Shown here piece after piece: positions 40,564 to 53,200 of a stretch of DNA of 64,000 bases (position 1 is the stretch's first letter; every line of letters begins with the position of its first letter). The position numbers and the translations under genes are program-made. Below the pieces are notes generated by a model, which had not been told where the DNA came from, searched no databases, and saw nothing but the letters and a program-made list of their open reading frames with translations. This DNA is from Zhengitettix transpicula (taxonomy: Eukaryota; Arthropoda; Insecta; Orthoptera; Tetrigidae). The stretch covers positions 62,001 to 126,000 of the forward strand of contig JAYJMR010000055.1 of the NCBI GenBank assembly GCA_037074705.1, written 5' to 3'.

Positions 40564-42252
40564 TCAACGAATGTCAGACCGATTCAAAAATTCGTGTACG
40601 GAGTAATAAGTTCCATTTACAAGAAAAATTTTACACTCCTTGACGAATGAGTTATAATTGTTGATGTTCTTTACATGTTCAGGAAGGCTGTTAAATAGTG
40701 CGATACCGGAATAATGAACGCTAGACTCGTAGAGACTGAGGCTGTGCTTGTCAGACCTGAGAACTGAATGGTTTCCTGTGTCGTAGCCATGATTGTCCCC
40801 GTTACTTGCAAAAAGGTTCATGTTGCGTTTAACAAATTTTAGTATTTCTAATATGTAAGCGCTAGGTAGAGTCAGAATATGGAGTCTTTTGAACAGCGGC
40901 CTGCAGCTTTCTCTAGCATCTGAACCTGATATAATTCTAATGGCTCGTTTTTGCAGTTTGAAGACATCCACACTACGAGAACAATTGCCCCAGTTGGCAA
41001 TACCGTAACACATATGTGAATGAAAGTAGGCAAAGTAGACTAGTGAAGCAGTTTTGGTATCAACTTGTTGCGTCAATAGTCTCAATGAGTAACAAACAGA
41101 ACTAAGTTTGCGCACGAGGCGATCAATGTGCAAGTTCCATTTTAATTTCATGTCGACTTGCAAGCCGAGGAAAGTCGCATCATCTGAGAACTTATCCGTT
41201 ACGATGTTGTTGGTTTCTGTTGTAAAACGAACTAACCTAGTTTTCTGTACATTGAGCGTTAATTTATTGGCGGCGAACCAAGTATTTAGGTCTCTAGATG
41301 CAATCTCAATCTTCGCATTGAGATTATTTAAATCAATATCCGTAATTAACAAATTAGTGTCATCTGCGTATAAGACAGATTTTATAGGGTCCATATATTC
41401 TGGAAGATCGTTAATATACAAAAGAAAAAGCAGGGGACCTAATATTGAGCCCTGAGGCACGCCACAAGAAATGCTCTCCCATTCTGACAAGTGCACCTCA
41501 CCAGCTTTGTTTTTTAAGGCTACCTTCTGTTTCCGATTGTTGAGATAAGATTCAAAGAGTGCCAAAGCGTTGCCTCTGATCCCATAATATTCTAATTTTT
41601 GGAGGAGTATGCTGTGGTCTACAAGATCAAATGCCTTCGAGAGATCAGCAAAAATTCCGGCTACTTTCAGTTTTTCATCAAGGGAATTTTGTATACTCTG
41701 AATAAACTCGTACATAGCGGTGCTCGTGGATTTTTGTTTGAGGAAGCCGTGTTGAGCAGGAGTAATTACTTTATACTTCGTCAAGAATTCAAGTAACTTT
41801 TTGTGTAAAATTTTTTCTAGTATTTTTGAAAATATCGGAAGTAGAGAAATTGGTCTGTAATTTGATGCGTCGGTGGGCGAACCCTTTTTGAAGATCGGAA
41901 TAACTTTAGCAGCTTTAAGGGAGTCGGGAAAAATGCCGGTAGAAAGACACGCGTTGAATATGATTTGAAGGGGAGTAGCTATGACTTCGGCACAGTAGTT
42001 CACGACTTTGCTTGAGATGCCATATATATCCGCAGATTGGGTACATTTTAGCTTTCTTATTACGTTTATTATTTCGATATTGGTAACCGGTTGAAGAAAA
42101 ATGGAATTCTGAACACTCGGTATGGCGTTTTGTAGCAGTTTATAAAAAGCACGACCTTCTGATGGCTTATTGTTAGAAAATTGATCCGACACATGAACAA
42201 AATATGAATTAAATATACCCGCAGCGTCTCTGTTGGTGAAAGTTTTACCGTT
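40564..42252 (-). CDS. LINE reverse transcriptase, 5'-truncated ORF2 fragment
   Basis: RNA-directed DNA polymerase that copies LINE RNA at a nicked target. The frame is open for about 562 codons, ending at TGA (40566-40564). Residues are numbered from the GTG at 42192; about 20 element codons precede it, with NGKTFTNRDAAG and FNSYF, typical of the stretch between endonuclease and polymerase. Visible parts: VIPIFKKG and NYRPISLLP (about 97-120); motif A FADLSKAFD (181-189, catalytic Asp 183); motif B GVPQGSILGP (244-253); catalytic YADD (275-278); KLTLNVQKT (310-318); FLGLQVD (341-347); and a C-terminal region with YGIANWG (396-402) and QKRAIRIISG. No stop or frameshift is present, so the copy looks fairly recent. 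The only upstream starts are non-ATG (first in-frame Met about residue 160), and the frame opens inside satellite, so it is probably not translated. The endonuclease domain is absent. Best placed in the CR1/jockey superfamily; the exact clade is uncertain. Confidence 0.93.
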   Translation of the reverse strand, partial: NGKTFTNRDAAGIFNSYFVHVSDQFSNNKPSEGRAFYKLLQNAIPSVQNSIFLQPVTNIEIINVIRKLKCTQSADIYGISSKVVNYCAEVIATPLQIIFNACLSTGIFPDSLKAAKVIPIFKKGSPTDASNYRPISLLPIFSKILEKILHKKLLEFLTKYKVITPAQHGFLKQKSTSTAMYEFIQSIQNSLDEKLKVAGIFADLSKAFDLVDHSILLQKLEYYGIRGNALALFESYLNNRKQKVALKNKAGEVHLSEWESISCGVPQGSILGPLLFLLYINDLPEYMDPIKSVLYADDTNLLITDIDLNNLNAKIEIASRDLNTWFAANKLTLNVQKTRLVRFTTETNNIVTDKFSDDATFLGLQVDMKLKWNLHIDRLVRKLSSVCYSLRLLTQQVDTKTASLVYFAYFHSHMCYGIANWGNCSRSVDVFKLQKRAIRIISGSDARESCRPLFKRLHILTLPSAYILEILKFVKRNMNLFASNGDNHGYDTGNHSVLRSDKHSLSLYESSVHYSGIALFNSLPEHVKNINNYNSFVKECKIFLVNGTYYSVHEFLNRSDIR

Positions 42253-42254
42253 GT
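42251..42254. repeat. Putative target-site duplication, right copy (TTGT)
   Basis: TTGT immediately before CGAAACGTCG, where the satellite resumes in phase. Paired with 40195-40198. Confidence 0.5.
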
Positions 42255-43454
42255 CGAAACGTCGAAATATTATGATATATTAATTAATATTAATAGATTA
42301 AGATTTTAGAAGTGCAGGTTTGAGTAATTTTTATAAAGAACGAATCATTTATTATGAAATAAGACTTTGTTATTTATAGTTTCTTGGTTGGTGAAATTCC
42401 AAACTTGTCGTCGAAGCGTCGAAATATTACGATATATATTAATTAATATTAATAGATTAAGATTTTAGAAGTGCAGGTTTGAGTAATTTTTATAAAGAAC
42501 CAATCATTTATTATGAAATAAGACTTTGTTATTTATAGTTTCTTGGTTGGTGAAATTCCAAACTTGTCGTCGAAACGTCGAAATATTACGATATATTAAT
42601 TAATATTAATAGATTAAGATTTTAGAAGTGCAGGTTTGAGTAATTTTTATAAAGAACGAATCATTTATTATTAAATAAGACTTTGTTATTTTTAGTTTCT
42701 TGGTTGGTGAAATTCCAAACTTGTCGTCGAAACGTCGAAATATTATGATATATTAATTAATATTAATAGATTAAGATTTTAGAAGTGCAGGTTTGAGTAA
42801 TTTTTATAAAGAACGTGTCATTTATTATGAAATAAGACTTTGTTATTTTTAGTATCTTGGTTGGTGAAATTCCAAACTTGTTGCCGAAACGTCGAAATAT
42901 TACGATATATTAATTAATATTAATAGATTAAGATTTTAGAAGTGCTGGTTTGAGTAATTTTTATAAAGAACGAATCATTTATTATAAAATAAGACTTTGT
43001 TATTTATAGTTTCTTGGTTGGTGAAATTCCAAACTTGTCGTCGAAACGTCGAAATATTACGATATATTAATTAATATTAATAGATTAAGATTTTAGAAGT
43101 GCTGGTTTGAGTATTTTTTTATAAAGAACGAATCATTTATTATGAAATAAGACTGGTTTATTTTTAGATTCTTGGTTGGTGAAATTCCAAACTTGTTGCC
43201 GAAACGTCGAAATATTACGATATATTAATTAATATTAATAGATTAAGATTTTAGAAGTGCAGGTTTGAGTAATTTTTATAAAGAACGAATCATTTATTAT
43301 TAAATAAGACTTTGTTATTTTTAGTTTCTTGGTTGGTGAAATTCCAAACTTGTCGTCGAAACGTCGAAATATTACGATATATATATTAATTAATATTAAT
43401 AGATTAAGATTTTAGAAGTGCAGGTTTGAGTAATTTTTATAAAGAACGAATCAT

Positions 43455-44560
43455 TTATTATTAAATAAGACTTTGTTATTTTTAAATTCTTGGTTAGTGA
43501 AATTCCAAACTTGTCGTCGAAACGTCGAAATATTACGATATATATTAATTAATATTAATAGATTAAGATTTTAGAAGTGCAGGTTTGAGTAATTTTTATA
43601 AAGAACGAATCATTTATTATGAAATAAGACTTTGTTATTTATAGTTTCTTGGTTGGTGAAATTCCAAACTTGTCGTCGAAACGTCGAAATAGTACGATAT
43701 ATATTAATTAATATTAATAGATTAAGATTTTAGAAGTGCAGGTTTGAGTAATTTTTATAAAGAACGAATCATTTATTATTAAATAAGACTTTGTTATTTT
43801 TAGTATCTTGGTTGGTGAAATTCCAAACTTGTTGCCGAAACGTCGAAATATTACGATATATTAATTAATATTAATAGATTAAGATTTTAGAAGTGCAGGT
43901 TTGAGTAATTTTTATAAAGAACGAATCATTTATTATTAAATAAGACTTTGTTATTTTTAGTTTCTTGGTTGGTGAAATTCCAAACTTGTCGTCGAAACGT
44001 CGAAATATTACGATATATATTAATTAATATTAATAGATTAAGATTTTAGAAGTGCAGGTTTGAGTAATTTTTATAAAGAACGAATCATTTATTATGAAAT
44101 AAGACTTTGTTATTTATAGTTTCTTGGTTGGTGAAATTCCGAACTTGTCGTCGAAACGTCGAAATATTACGATATATTAATTAATATTAATAGATAAAGA
44201 TTTTAGAAGTGCTGGTTTGAGTATTTTTTTATAAAGAACGAATCATTTATTATGAAATAAGACTGGTTTATTTTTAGATTCTTGGTTGGTGAAATTCCAA
44301 ACTTGTTGCCGACTCGTCGAAATATTACGATATATTAATTAATATTAATAGATTAAGATTTTAGAAGTGCAGGTTTGAGTAATTTTTATAAAGAACGTGT
44401 CATTTTTTATGAAATAAGACTTTGTTATTTTTAGTTTCTTGGTTGGTGAAATTCCAAACTTGTCGTCGAAACGTCGAAATATTATCATGTATTAATTAAT
44501 ATTAATAGATTAAGATTTTAAAAGTGCAGGTTTGAGTAATTTTTATAAAGAACGAATCAT
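43455..44560 (+). repeat. 7-monomer HOR (about 1106 bp), copy 1
   Basis: Private variants repeat 1106 bp downstream: TTTAAATTCTTGGTTAG (43481 and 44587), AGTACGATATATATT (43691 and 44797), TTCCGAACTTG (G at 44141 and 45247), GACTGGTTTATTT (44261 and 45367) and the GACTCGTCGAAAT monomer (about 44310 and 45416). The excess over 7 x 157 comes from AT dinucleotide and T insertions shared by both copies. Confidence 0.9.
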
Positions 44561-45666
44561 TTATTATTAAATAAGACTTTGTTATTTTTAAATTCTTGGT
44601 TAGTGAAATTCCAAACTTGTCGTCGAAACGTCGAAATATTACGATATATATTAATTAATATTAATAGATTAAGATTTTAGAAGTGCAGGTTTGAGTAATT
44701 TTTATAAAGAACGAATCATTTATTATGAAATAAGACTTTGTTATTTATAGTTTCTTGGTTGGTGAAATTCCAAACTTGTCGTCGAAACGTCGAAATAGTA
44801 CGATATATATTAATTAATATTAATAGATTAAGATTTTAGAAGTGCAGGTTTGAGTAATTTTTATAAAGAACGAATCATTTATTATTAAATAAGACTTTGT
44901 TATTTTTAGTATCTTGGTTAGTGAAATTCCAAACTTGTTGCCGAAACGTCGAAATATTACGATATATTAATTAATATTAATAGATTAAGATTTTAGAAGT
45001 GCAGGTTTGAGTAATTTTTATAAAGAACGAATCATTTATTATTAAATAAGACTTTGTTATTTTTAGTTTCTTGGTTGGTGAAATTCCAAACTTGTCGTCG
45101 AAACGTCGAAATATTACGATATATATTAATTAATATTAATAGATTAAGATTTTAGAAGTGCAGGTTTGAGTAATTTTTATAAAGAACGAATCATTTATTA
45201 TGAAATAAGACTTTGTTATTTATAGTTTCTTGGTTGGTGAAATTCCGAACTTGTCGTCGAAACGTCGAAATATTACGATATATTAATTAATATTAATAGA
45301 TAAAGATTTTAGAAGTGCTGGTTTGAGTATTTTTTTATAAAGAACGAATCATTTATTATGAAATAAGACTGGTTTATTTTTAGATTCTTGGTTGGTGAAA
45401 TTCCAAACTTGTTGCCGACTCGTCGAAATATTACGATATATTAATTAATATTAATAGATTAAGATTTTAGAAGTGCAGGTTTGAGTAATTTTTATAAAGA
45501 ACGTGTCATTTTTTATGAAATAAGACTTTGTTATTTTTAGTTTCTTGGTTGGTGAAATTCCAAACTTGTCGTCGAAACGTCGAAATATTATCATGTATTA
45601 ATTAATATTAATAGATTAAGATTTTAAAAGTGCAGGTTTGAGTAATTTTTATAAAGAACGAATCAT
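44561..45666 (+). repeat. 7-monomer HOR (about 1106 bp), copy 2
   Basis: Second copy of 43455-44560. Similarity stops near 45670, where this copy reads TATTATGAAATAAG against TATTATTAAATAAG. Part of it is also included in the 17-monomer HOR that follows. Confidence 0.9.
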
Positions 45667-47607
45667 TTATTATGAAATAAGACTTTGTTATTTTTAGATT
45701 CTTGGTTGGTGAAATTCCAAACTTGTCGTCGAAACGTCGAAATATTATCATATATTAATTAATATTAATAGATTAAGATTTTAGAAGTGCAGGTTTGAGT
45801 AATTTTTATAAAGAACGAATCATTTATTATGAAATAAGACTTTGTTATTTTTAGTTTCTCGGTTGGTGAAATTCCAAACTTGTCGTCGAAACGTCGAAAT
45901 ATTATCATATATTAATTAATATTAATAGATTAAGATTTTAGAAGTGCAGGTTTGAGTAATTTTTATAAAGAACGAGTCATTTATTATGAAATAAGACTTT
46001 GTTATTTTTAGTTTCTTGGTTGGTGAAATTCCAAACTTGTCGTCGAAACGTCGAAATATTATCATATATTAATTAATATTAATAGATTAAGATTTTAGAA
46101 GTGCAGGTTTGAGTAATTTTTATAAAGAACGAATCATTTATTATGAAATAAGACTTTGTTATTTTTAGTTTCTTGGTTGGTGAAATTCCAAACTTGTCGT
46201 CGAAACGTCGAATTTTATCATATATTAATTAATATTAATAGATTAAGATTTTAGAAGTGCAGGTTTGAGTAATTTTTATAAAGAACGAATCATTTATTAT
46301 GAAATAAAACTTTGTTATTTTTAGTTTCTTGGTTGGTGAAATTCCAAACTTGTCGTCGAAACGTCGAAATATTATCATATATTAATTAATATTAATAGAT
46401 TAAGATTTTAGAAGTGCAGGTTTGAGTAATTTTTATAAAGAACGAATCATTTATTATGAAATAAGACTTTGTTATTTTTAGTATCTTGGTTGGTGAAATT
46501 CCAAACTTATCGTCGAAACGTCTAAATATTATGATATATTAATTAATATTAATAGATTAAGATTTTAGAAGTGCAGGTTTGAGTAGTTTTTATAAAGAAC
46601 GAATCATTTATTATGAAATAAGACTTTGTTATTTATAGTTTCTTGGTTGGTGAAATTCCAAACTTGTCGTCGAAACGTCGAAATATTACGATATATATTA
46701 ATTAATATTAATAGATTAAGATTTTAGAAGTGCAGGTTTGAGTAATTTTTATAAAGAACGAATCATTTATTATGAAATAAGACTTTGTTATTTATAGTTT
46801 CTTGGTTGGTGAAATTCCAAACTTGTCGTCGAAACGTCGAAATATTACGATATATTAATTAATATTAATAGATTAAGATTTTAGAAGTGCAGGTTTGAGT
46901 AATTTTTATAAAGAACGAATCATTTATTATGAAATAAGAATTTGTTATTTACAGTTTCTTGGTTGGTGAAATTCCAAACTTGTCGTCGAAACGTCGAAAT
47001 ATTATGATATATTAATTAATTTTAATAGATTAAGATTTTAGAAGTGCAGGTTTGAGTAATTTTTATAAAGAACGTGTCATTTATTATGAAATAAGACTTT
47101 GTTTTTTTTAGTATCTTGGTTGGTGAAATTCCAAACTTGTTGCCGAAACGTCGAAATATTACTATATATTAATTAATATTAATAGATTACGATTTTAGAA
47201 GTGCAGGTTTGAGTAATTTTTATAAAGAACGAATCATTTATTATGAAATAAGACTTTGTTATTTATAGTTTCTTGGTTGGTGAAATTCTAAACTTGTCGT
47301 CGAAACGTCGAAATATTATGATATATTAATTAATATTAATAGATTAAGATTTTAGAAGTGCAGGTTTGAGTAATTTTTATAAAGAACGTGTCATTTATTA
47401 TGAAATAAGACTTTGTTATTTTTAGTATCTTGGTTGGTGAAATTCCAAACTTGTTGCCGAAACGTCGAAATATTACGATATATTAATTAATATTAATAGA
47501 TTAAGATTTTAGAAGTGCAGGTTTGAGTAATTTTTATAAAGAACGAATCATTTATTATGAAATAAGACTTTGTTATTTATAGTTTCTTGGTTGGTGAAAT
47601 TCCAAAC
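44935..47607 (+). repeat. 17-monomer HOR (about 2673 bp), copy 1
   Basis: Matches 47608-50281. Landmarks 2673-2674 bp apart: TTCCGAACTTG (45247 and 47920), GACTGGTTT (45367 and 48040), TTTCTCGGTTGG (45858 and 48531), GAAATAAAACTTTG (46301 and 48975), AATTTTAAT (47018 and 49692), and the ACTTATCGTCG-CGTCTAAAT monomer. The offset grows by 1 because this copy lost one base in CGAATTTTATCA near 46211. Confidence 0.9.
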
Positions 47608-50281
47608 TTGTTGCCGAAACGTCGAAATATTACGATATATTAATTAATATTAATAGATTAAGATTTTAGAAGTGCAGGTTTGAGTAATTTTTATAAAGAA
47701 CGAATCATTTATTATTAAATAAGACTTTGTTATTTTTAGTTTCTTGGTTGGTGAAATTCCAAACTTGTCGTCGAAACGTCGAAATATTACGATATATATT
47801 AATTAATATTAATAGATTAAGATTTTAGAAGTGCAGGTTTGAGTAATTTTTATAAAGAACGAATCATTTATTATGAAATAAGACTTTGTTATTTATAGTT
47901 TCTTGGTTGGTGAAATTCCGAACTTGTCGTCGAAACGTCGAAATATTACGATATATTAATTAATATTAATAGATAAAGATTTTAGAAGTGCTGGTTTGAG
48001 TATTTTACTATAAAGAACGAATCATTTATTATGAAATAAGACTGGTTTATTTTTAGATTCTTGGTTGGTGAAATTCCAAACTTGTTGCCGACTCGTCGAA
48101 ATATTACGATATATTAATTAATATTAATAGATTAAGATTTTAGAAGTGCAGGTTTGAGTAATTTTTATAAAGAACGTGTCATTTTTTATGAAATAAGACT
48201 TTGTTATTTTTAGTTTCTTGGTTGGTGAAATTCCAAACTTGTCGTCGAAACGTCGAAATATTATCATGTATTAATTAATATTAATAGATTAAGATTTTAA
48301 AAGTGCAGGTTTGAGTAATTTTTATAAAGAACGAATCATTTATTATGAAATAAGACTTTGTTATTTTTAGATTCTTGGTTGGTGAAATTCCAAACTTGTC
48401 GTCGAAACGTCGAAATATTATCATATATTAATTAATATTAATAGATTAAGATTTTAGAAGTGCAGGTTTGAGTAATTTTTATAAAGAACGAATCATTTAT
48501 TATGAAATAAGACTTTGTTATTTTTAGTTTCTCGGTTGGTGAAATTCCAAACTTGTCGTCGAAACGTCGAAATATTATCATATATTAATTAATATTAATA
48601 GATTAAGATTTTAGAAGTGCAGGTTTGAGTAATTTTTATAAAGAACGAGTCATTTATTATGAAATAAGACTTTGTTATTTTTAGTTTCTTGGTTGGTGAA
48701 ATTCCAAACTTGTCGTCGAAACGTCGAAATATTATCATATATTAATTAATATTAATAGATTAAGATTTTAGAAGTGCAGGTTTGAGTAATTTTTATAAAG
48801 AACGAATCATTTATTATGAAATAAGACTTTGTTATTTTTAGTTTCTTGGTTGGTGAAATTCCAAACTTGTCGTCGAAACGTCGAAATATTATCATATATT
48901 AATTAATATTAATAGATTAAGATTTTAGAAGTGCAGGTTTGAGTAATTTTTATAAAGAACGAATCATTTATTATGAAATAAAACTTTGTTATTTTTAGTT
49001 TCTTGGTTGGTGAAATTCCAATTTTGTCGTCGAAACGTCGAAATATTATCATATATTAATTAATATTAATAGATTAAGATTTTAGAAGTGCAGGTTTGAG
49101 TAATTTTTATAAAGAACGAATCATTTATTATGAAATAAGACTTTGTTATTTTTAGTATCTTGGTTGGTGAAATTCCAAACTTATCGTCGAAACGTCTAAA
49201 TATTATGATATATTAATTAATATTAATAGATTAAGATTTTAGAAGTGCAGGTTTGAGTAGTTTTTATAAAGAACGAATCATTTATTATGAAATAAGACTT
49301 TGTTATTTATAGTTTCTTGGTTGGTGAAATTCCAAACTTGTCGTCGAAACGTCGAAATATTACGATATATATTAATTAATATTAATAGATTAAGATTTTA
49401 GAAGTGCAGGTTTGAGTAATTTTTATAAAGAACGAATCATTTATTATGAAATAAGACTTTGTTATTTATAGTTTCTTGGTTGGTGAAATTCCAAACTTGT
49501 CGTCGAAACGTCGAAATATTACGATATATTAATTAATATTAATAGATTAAGATTTTAGAAGTGCAGGTTTGAGTAATTTTTATAAAGAACGAATCATTTA
49601 TTATGAAATAAGACTTTGTTATTTATAGTTTCTTGGTTGGTGAAATTCCAAACTTGTCGTCGAAACGTCGAAATATTATGATATATTAATTAATTTTAAT
49701 AGATTAAGATTTTAGAAGTGCAGGTTTGAGTAATTTTTATAAAGAACGTGTCATTTATTATGAAATAAGACTTTGTTTTTTTTAGTATCTTGGTTGGTGA
49801 AATTCCAAACTTGTTGCCGAAACGTCGAAATATTACGATATATTAATTAATATTAATAGATTAAGATTTTAGAAGTGCAGGTTTGAGTAATTTTTATAAA
49901 GAACGAATCATTTATTATGAAATAAGACTTTGTTATTTATAGTTTCTTGGTTGGTGAAATTCTAAACTTGTCGTCGAAACGTCGAAATATTATCATATAT
50001 TAATTAATATTAATAGATTAAGATTTTAGAAGTGCAGGTTTGAGTAATTTTTATAAAGAACGTGTCATTTATTATGAAATAAGACTTTGTTATTTTTAGT
50101 ATCTTGGTTGGTGAAATTCCAAACTTGTTGCCGAAACGTCGAAATATTACGATATATTAATTAATATTAATAGATTAAGATTTTAGAAGTGCAGGTTTGA
50201 GTAATTTTTATAAAGAACGAATCATTTATTATGAAATAAGACTTTGTTATTTATAGTTTCTTGGTTGGTGAAATTCCAAAC
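47608..50281 (+). repeat. 17-monomer HOR (about 2674 bp), copy 2
   Basis: Second copy. Differences noticed include TATTTTACTATAAAG near 48002 (copy 1 has a T run), CCAATTTTGTCG near 49019, and normal AGACTTTG near 49612 where copy 1 has AGAATTTG. It is therefore slightly older than the 20-monomer HOR in block C. Confidence 0.9.
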
Positions 50282-53200
50282 TTGTCGTCGAAACGTCGAA
50301 ATATTACGATATATTAATTAATATTAATAGATTAAGATTTTAGAAGTGCAGGTTTGAGTAATTTTTATAAATAACGAATCATTTATTATGAAATAAGACT
50401 TTGTTATTTTTAGATTCTGGGTTGGTGAAATTCCAAACTTGTCGTCGAAACGTCGAAATATTACGATATATTAATTAATATTATTAGATTAAGATTTTAG
50501 AAGTGCAGGTTTGAGTAATTTTTATAAAGAACGTGTCATTTATTATGAAATAAGACTTTGTTATTTATAGATTCTTGGTTGGTGAAATTCCAAACTTGTC
50601 GTCGAAACGTCGAAATATTACGATATATTAATTAATATTAATAGATTAAGATTTTAGAAGTGCAGGTTTGAGTAATTTTTATAAAGAACGAATCATTTAT
50701 TATGAAATAAGACTTTGTAATTTATAGTTTCTTGGTTGGTGAAATTCCAAACTTGTCGTCGAAACGTCGAAATATTATGATATATTAATTAATATTAATA
50801 GATTAAGATTTTAGAAGTGCAGGTTTGAGTAATTTTTATAAAGAACGTGTCATTTTTTATGAAATAAGACTTTGTTATTTTTAGTATCTTGGTTGGTGAA
50901 ATTCCAAACTTGTTGCCGAAACTTCGAAATATTACGATATATTAATTAATATTAATAGATTAAGATTTTAGAAGTGCAGGTTTGAGTAATTTTTATAAAG
51001 AACGTGTCATTTATTATGAAATAAGACTTTGTTATTTTTAGATTCTTGGTTGGTGAAATTTCAAACTTGTCGTCGAAACGTCGAAATATTACGATATATT
51101 AATTAATATTAATAGATTAAGATTTAAGAAGTGCAGGTTTGAGTAATTTTTATAAAGAACGTGTCATTTATTATGAAATAAGACTTTGTTACTATTATTT
51201 TCTTGGTTGGTGAAATTCCAAACTTGTCGTCGAAACGTCGAAATATTACGATATATTAATTAATATTAATAGATTAAGATTTTAGAAGTGCAGGTTTGAG
51301 TAATTTTTATAAAGAACGAATCATTTATTATGAAATAAGACTTTGTTATTTATAGTTTCTTGGTTGGTGAAATTCCAAACTTGTCGTCGAAACGTCGAAA
51401 TATTACGATATATTAATTAATATTAATAGATTAAGATTTTAGAAGTGCAGGTTTGAGTAATTTTTATAAAGAACGAATCATTTATTATTAAATAAGACTT
51501 TGTTATTTTTAGTTTCTTGGTTGGTGAAATTCCAAACTTGTTGCCGAAACTTCGAAATATTACGATATATTAATTAATATTAATAGATTAAGATTTTAGA
51601 AGTGTAGGTTTGAGTAATTTTTATAAAGAACGTGTCATTTATTATGAAATAAGACTTTGTTATTTTTAGATTCTTGGTTGGTGAAATTCCAAACTTGTCG
51701 TCGAAACGTCGAAATATTACGATATATTAATTAATATTAATAGATTAAGATTTTAGAAGTGCAGGTTTGAGTAATTTTTATAAAGAACGTGTCATTTATT
51801 ATGAAATAAGACTTTGTTATTATTAGTTTCTTGGTTGGTGAAATTCCAAACTTGTCGTCGAAACGTCGAAATATTACGATATATTAATTAATATTAATAG
51901 ATTAAGATTTTAGAAGTGCAGGTTTAAGTAATTTTTATAAAGAACGAATCATTTATTATGAAATAAGACTTTGTTATTTATAGTTTCTTGGTTGGTGAAA
52001 TTCCAAACTTGTCGTCGAAACGTCGAAATATTACGATATATTAATTAATATTAATAGATTAAGATTTTAGAAGTGCAGGTTTGAGTAATTTTTATAAATA
52101 ACGAATCATTTATTATGAAATAAGACTTTGTTATTTATAGTTTCTTGGTTGGTGAAATTCCAAACTTGTCGTCGAAACGTCGAAATATTACGATATATTA
52201 ATTAATATTAATAGATTAAGATTTTAGAAGTGCAGGTTTGAGTAATTTTTATAAATAACGAATCATTTATTATGAAATAATACTTTGTTATTTTTAGATT
52301 CTGGGTTGGTGAAATTCCAAACTTGTCGTCGAAACGTCGAAATATTACGATATATTAATTAATATTAATAGATTAAGATTTTAGAAGTGCAGGTTTGAGT
52401 AATTTTTATAAAGAACGTGTCATTTATTATGAAATAAGACTTTGTTATTTATAGATTCTTGGTTGGTGAAATTCCAAACTTGTCGTCGAAACGTCGAAAT
52501 ATTACGATATATTAATTAATATTAATAGATTAAGATTTTAGAAGTGCAGGTTTGAGTAATTTTTATAAAGAACGAATCATTTATTATGAAATAAGACTTT
52601 GTAATTTATAGTTTCTTGGTTGGTGAAATTCCAAACTTGTCGTCGAAACGTCGAAATATTATGATATATTAATTAATATTAATAGATTAAGATTTTAGAA
52701 GTGCAGGTTTGAGTAATTTTTATAAAGAACGTGTCATTTTTTATGAAATAAGACTTTGTTATTTTTAGTATCTTGGTTGGTGAAATTCCAAACTTGTTGC
52801 CGAAACTTCGAAATATTACGATATATTAATTAATATTAATAGATTAAGATTTTAGAAGTGCAGGTTTGAGTAATTTTTATAAAGAACGTGTCATTTATTA
52901 TGAAATAAGACTTTGTTATTTTTAGATTCTTGGTTGGTGAATTTCCAAACTTGTCGTCGAAACGTCGAAATATTACGATATATTAATTAATATTAATAGA
53001 TTAAGATTTAAGAAGTGCAGGTTTGAGTAATTTTTATAAAGAACGTGTCATTTATTATGAAATAAGACTTTGTTATTGTTAGTTTCTTGGTTGGTGAAAT
53101 TCCAAACTTGTCGTCGAAACGTCGAAATATTACGATATATTAATTAATATTAATAGATTAAGATTTTAGAAGTGCAGGTTTGAGTAATTTTTATAAAGAA

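Larger units (their letters stand above)
40199..42250 (-). mobile_element. 5'-truncated non-LTR retrotransposon (CR1/jockey-like LINE)
   Basis: A 2.05 kb block unlike the satellite in composition and containing a reverse transcriptase gene on the minus strand. The element's 3' end is at the left: a GATA/TATC microsatellite tail, AATAAA, a short hairpin and a 3' untranslated region of about 340 bp. Its 5' end at the right is cut inside the coding region, upstream of the reverse transcriptase, so the endonuclease and any first ORF are missing. That is the usual product of incomplete target-primed reverse transcription. TTGT occurs on both sides (40195-40198 and 42251-42254), compatible with a 4-bp target-site duplication. 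Clade is inferred from motif style and tail type, not from a phylogeny. It cannot transpose on its own. Confidence 0.93.

Noticed and set aside
41108..41455. Open frame of 115 codons on the plus strand
   Set aside because: Lies antisense within the reverse transcriptase gene and shows no recognisable domain; an antisense shadow.
41599..41796. Open frame of 65 codons on the plus strand
   Set aside because: Also antisense to the reverse transcriptase (opposite motif A and upstream); no independent support.
42190..42192. GTG as the start codon of the reverse transcriptase
   Set aside because: The reading frame continues upstream through about 20 element codons typical of LINE ORF2 and into satellite. 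The GTG is an internal valine codon, not a start.
40199..42250. LTR retrotransposon or endogenous virus
   Set aside because: No LTRs, gag, protease or integrase. The YADD reverse transcriptase with YGIANWG-type C-terminus and a microsatellite tail is LINE-like.
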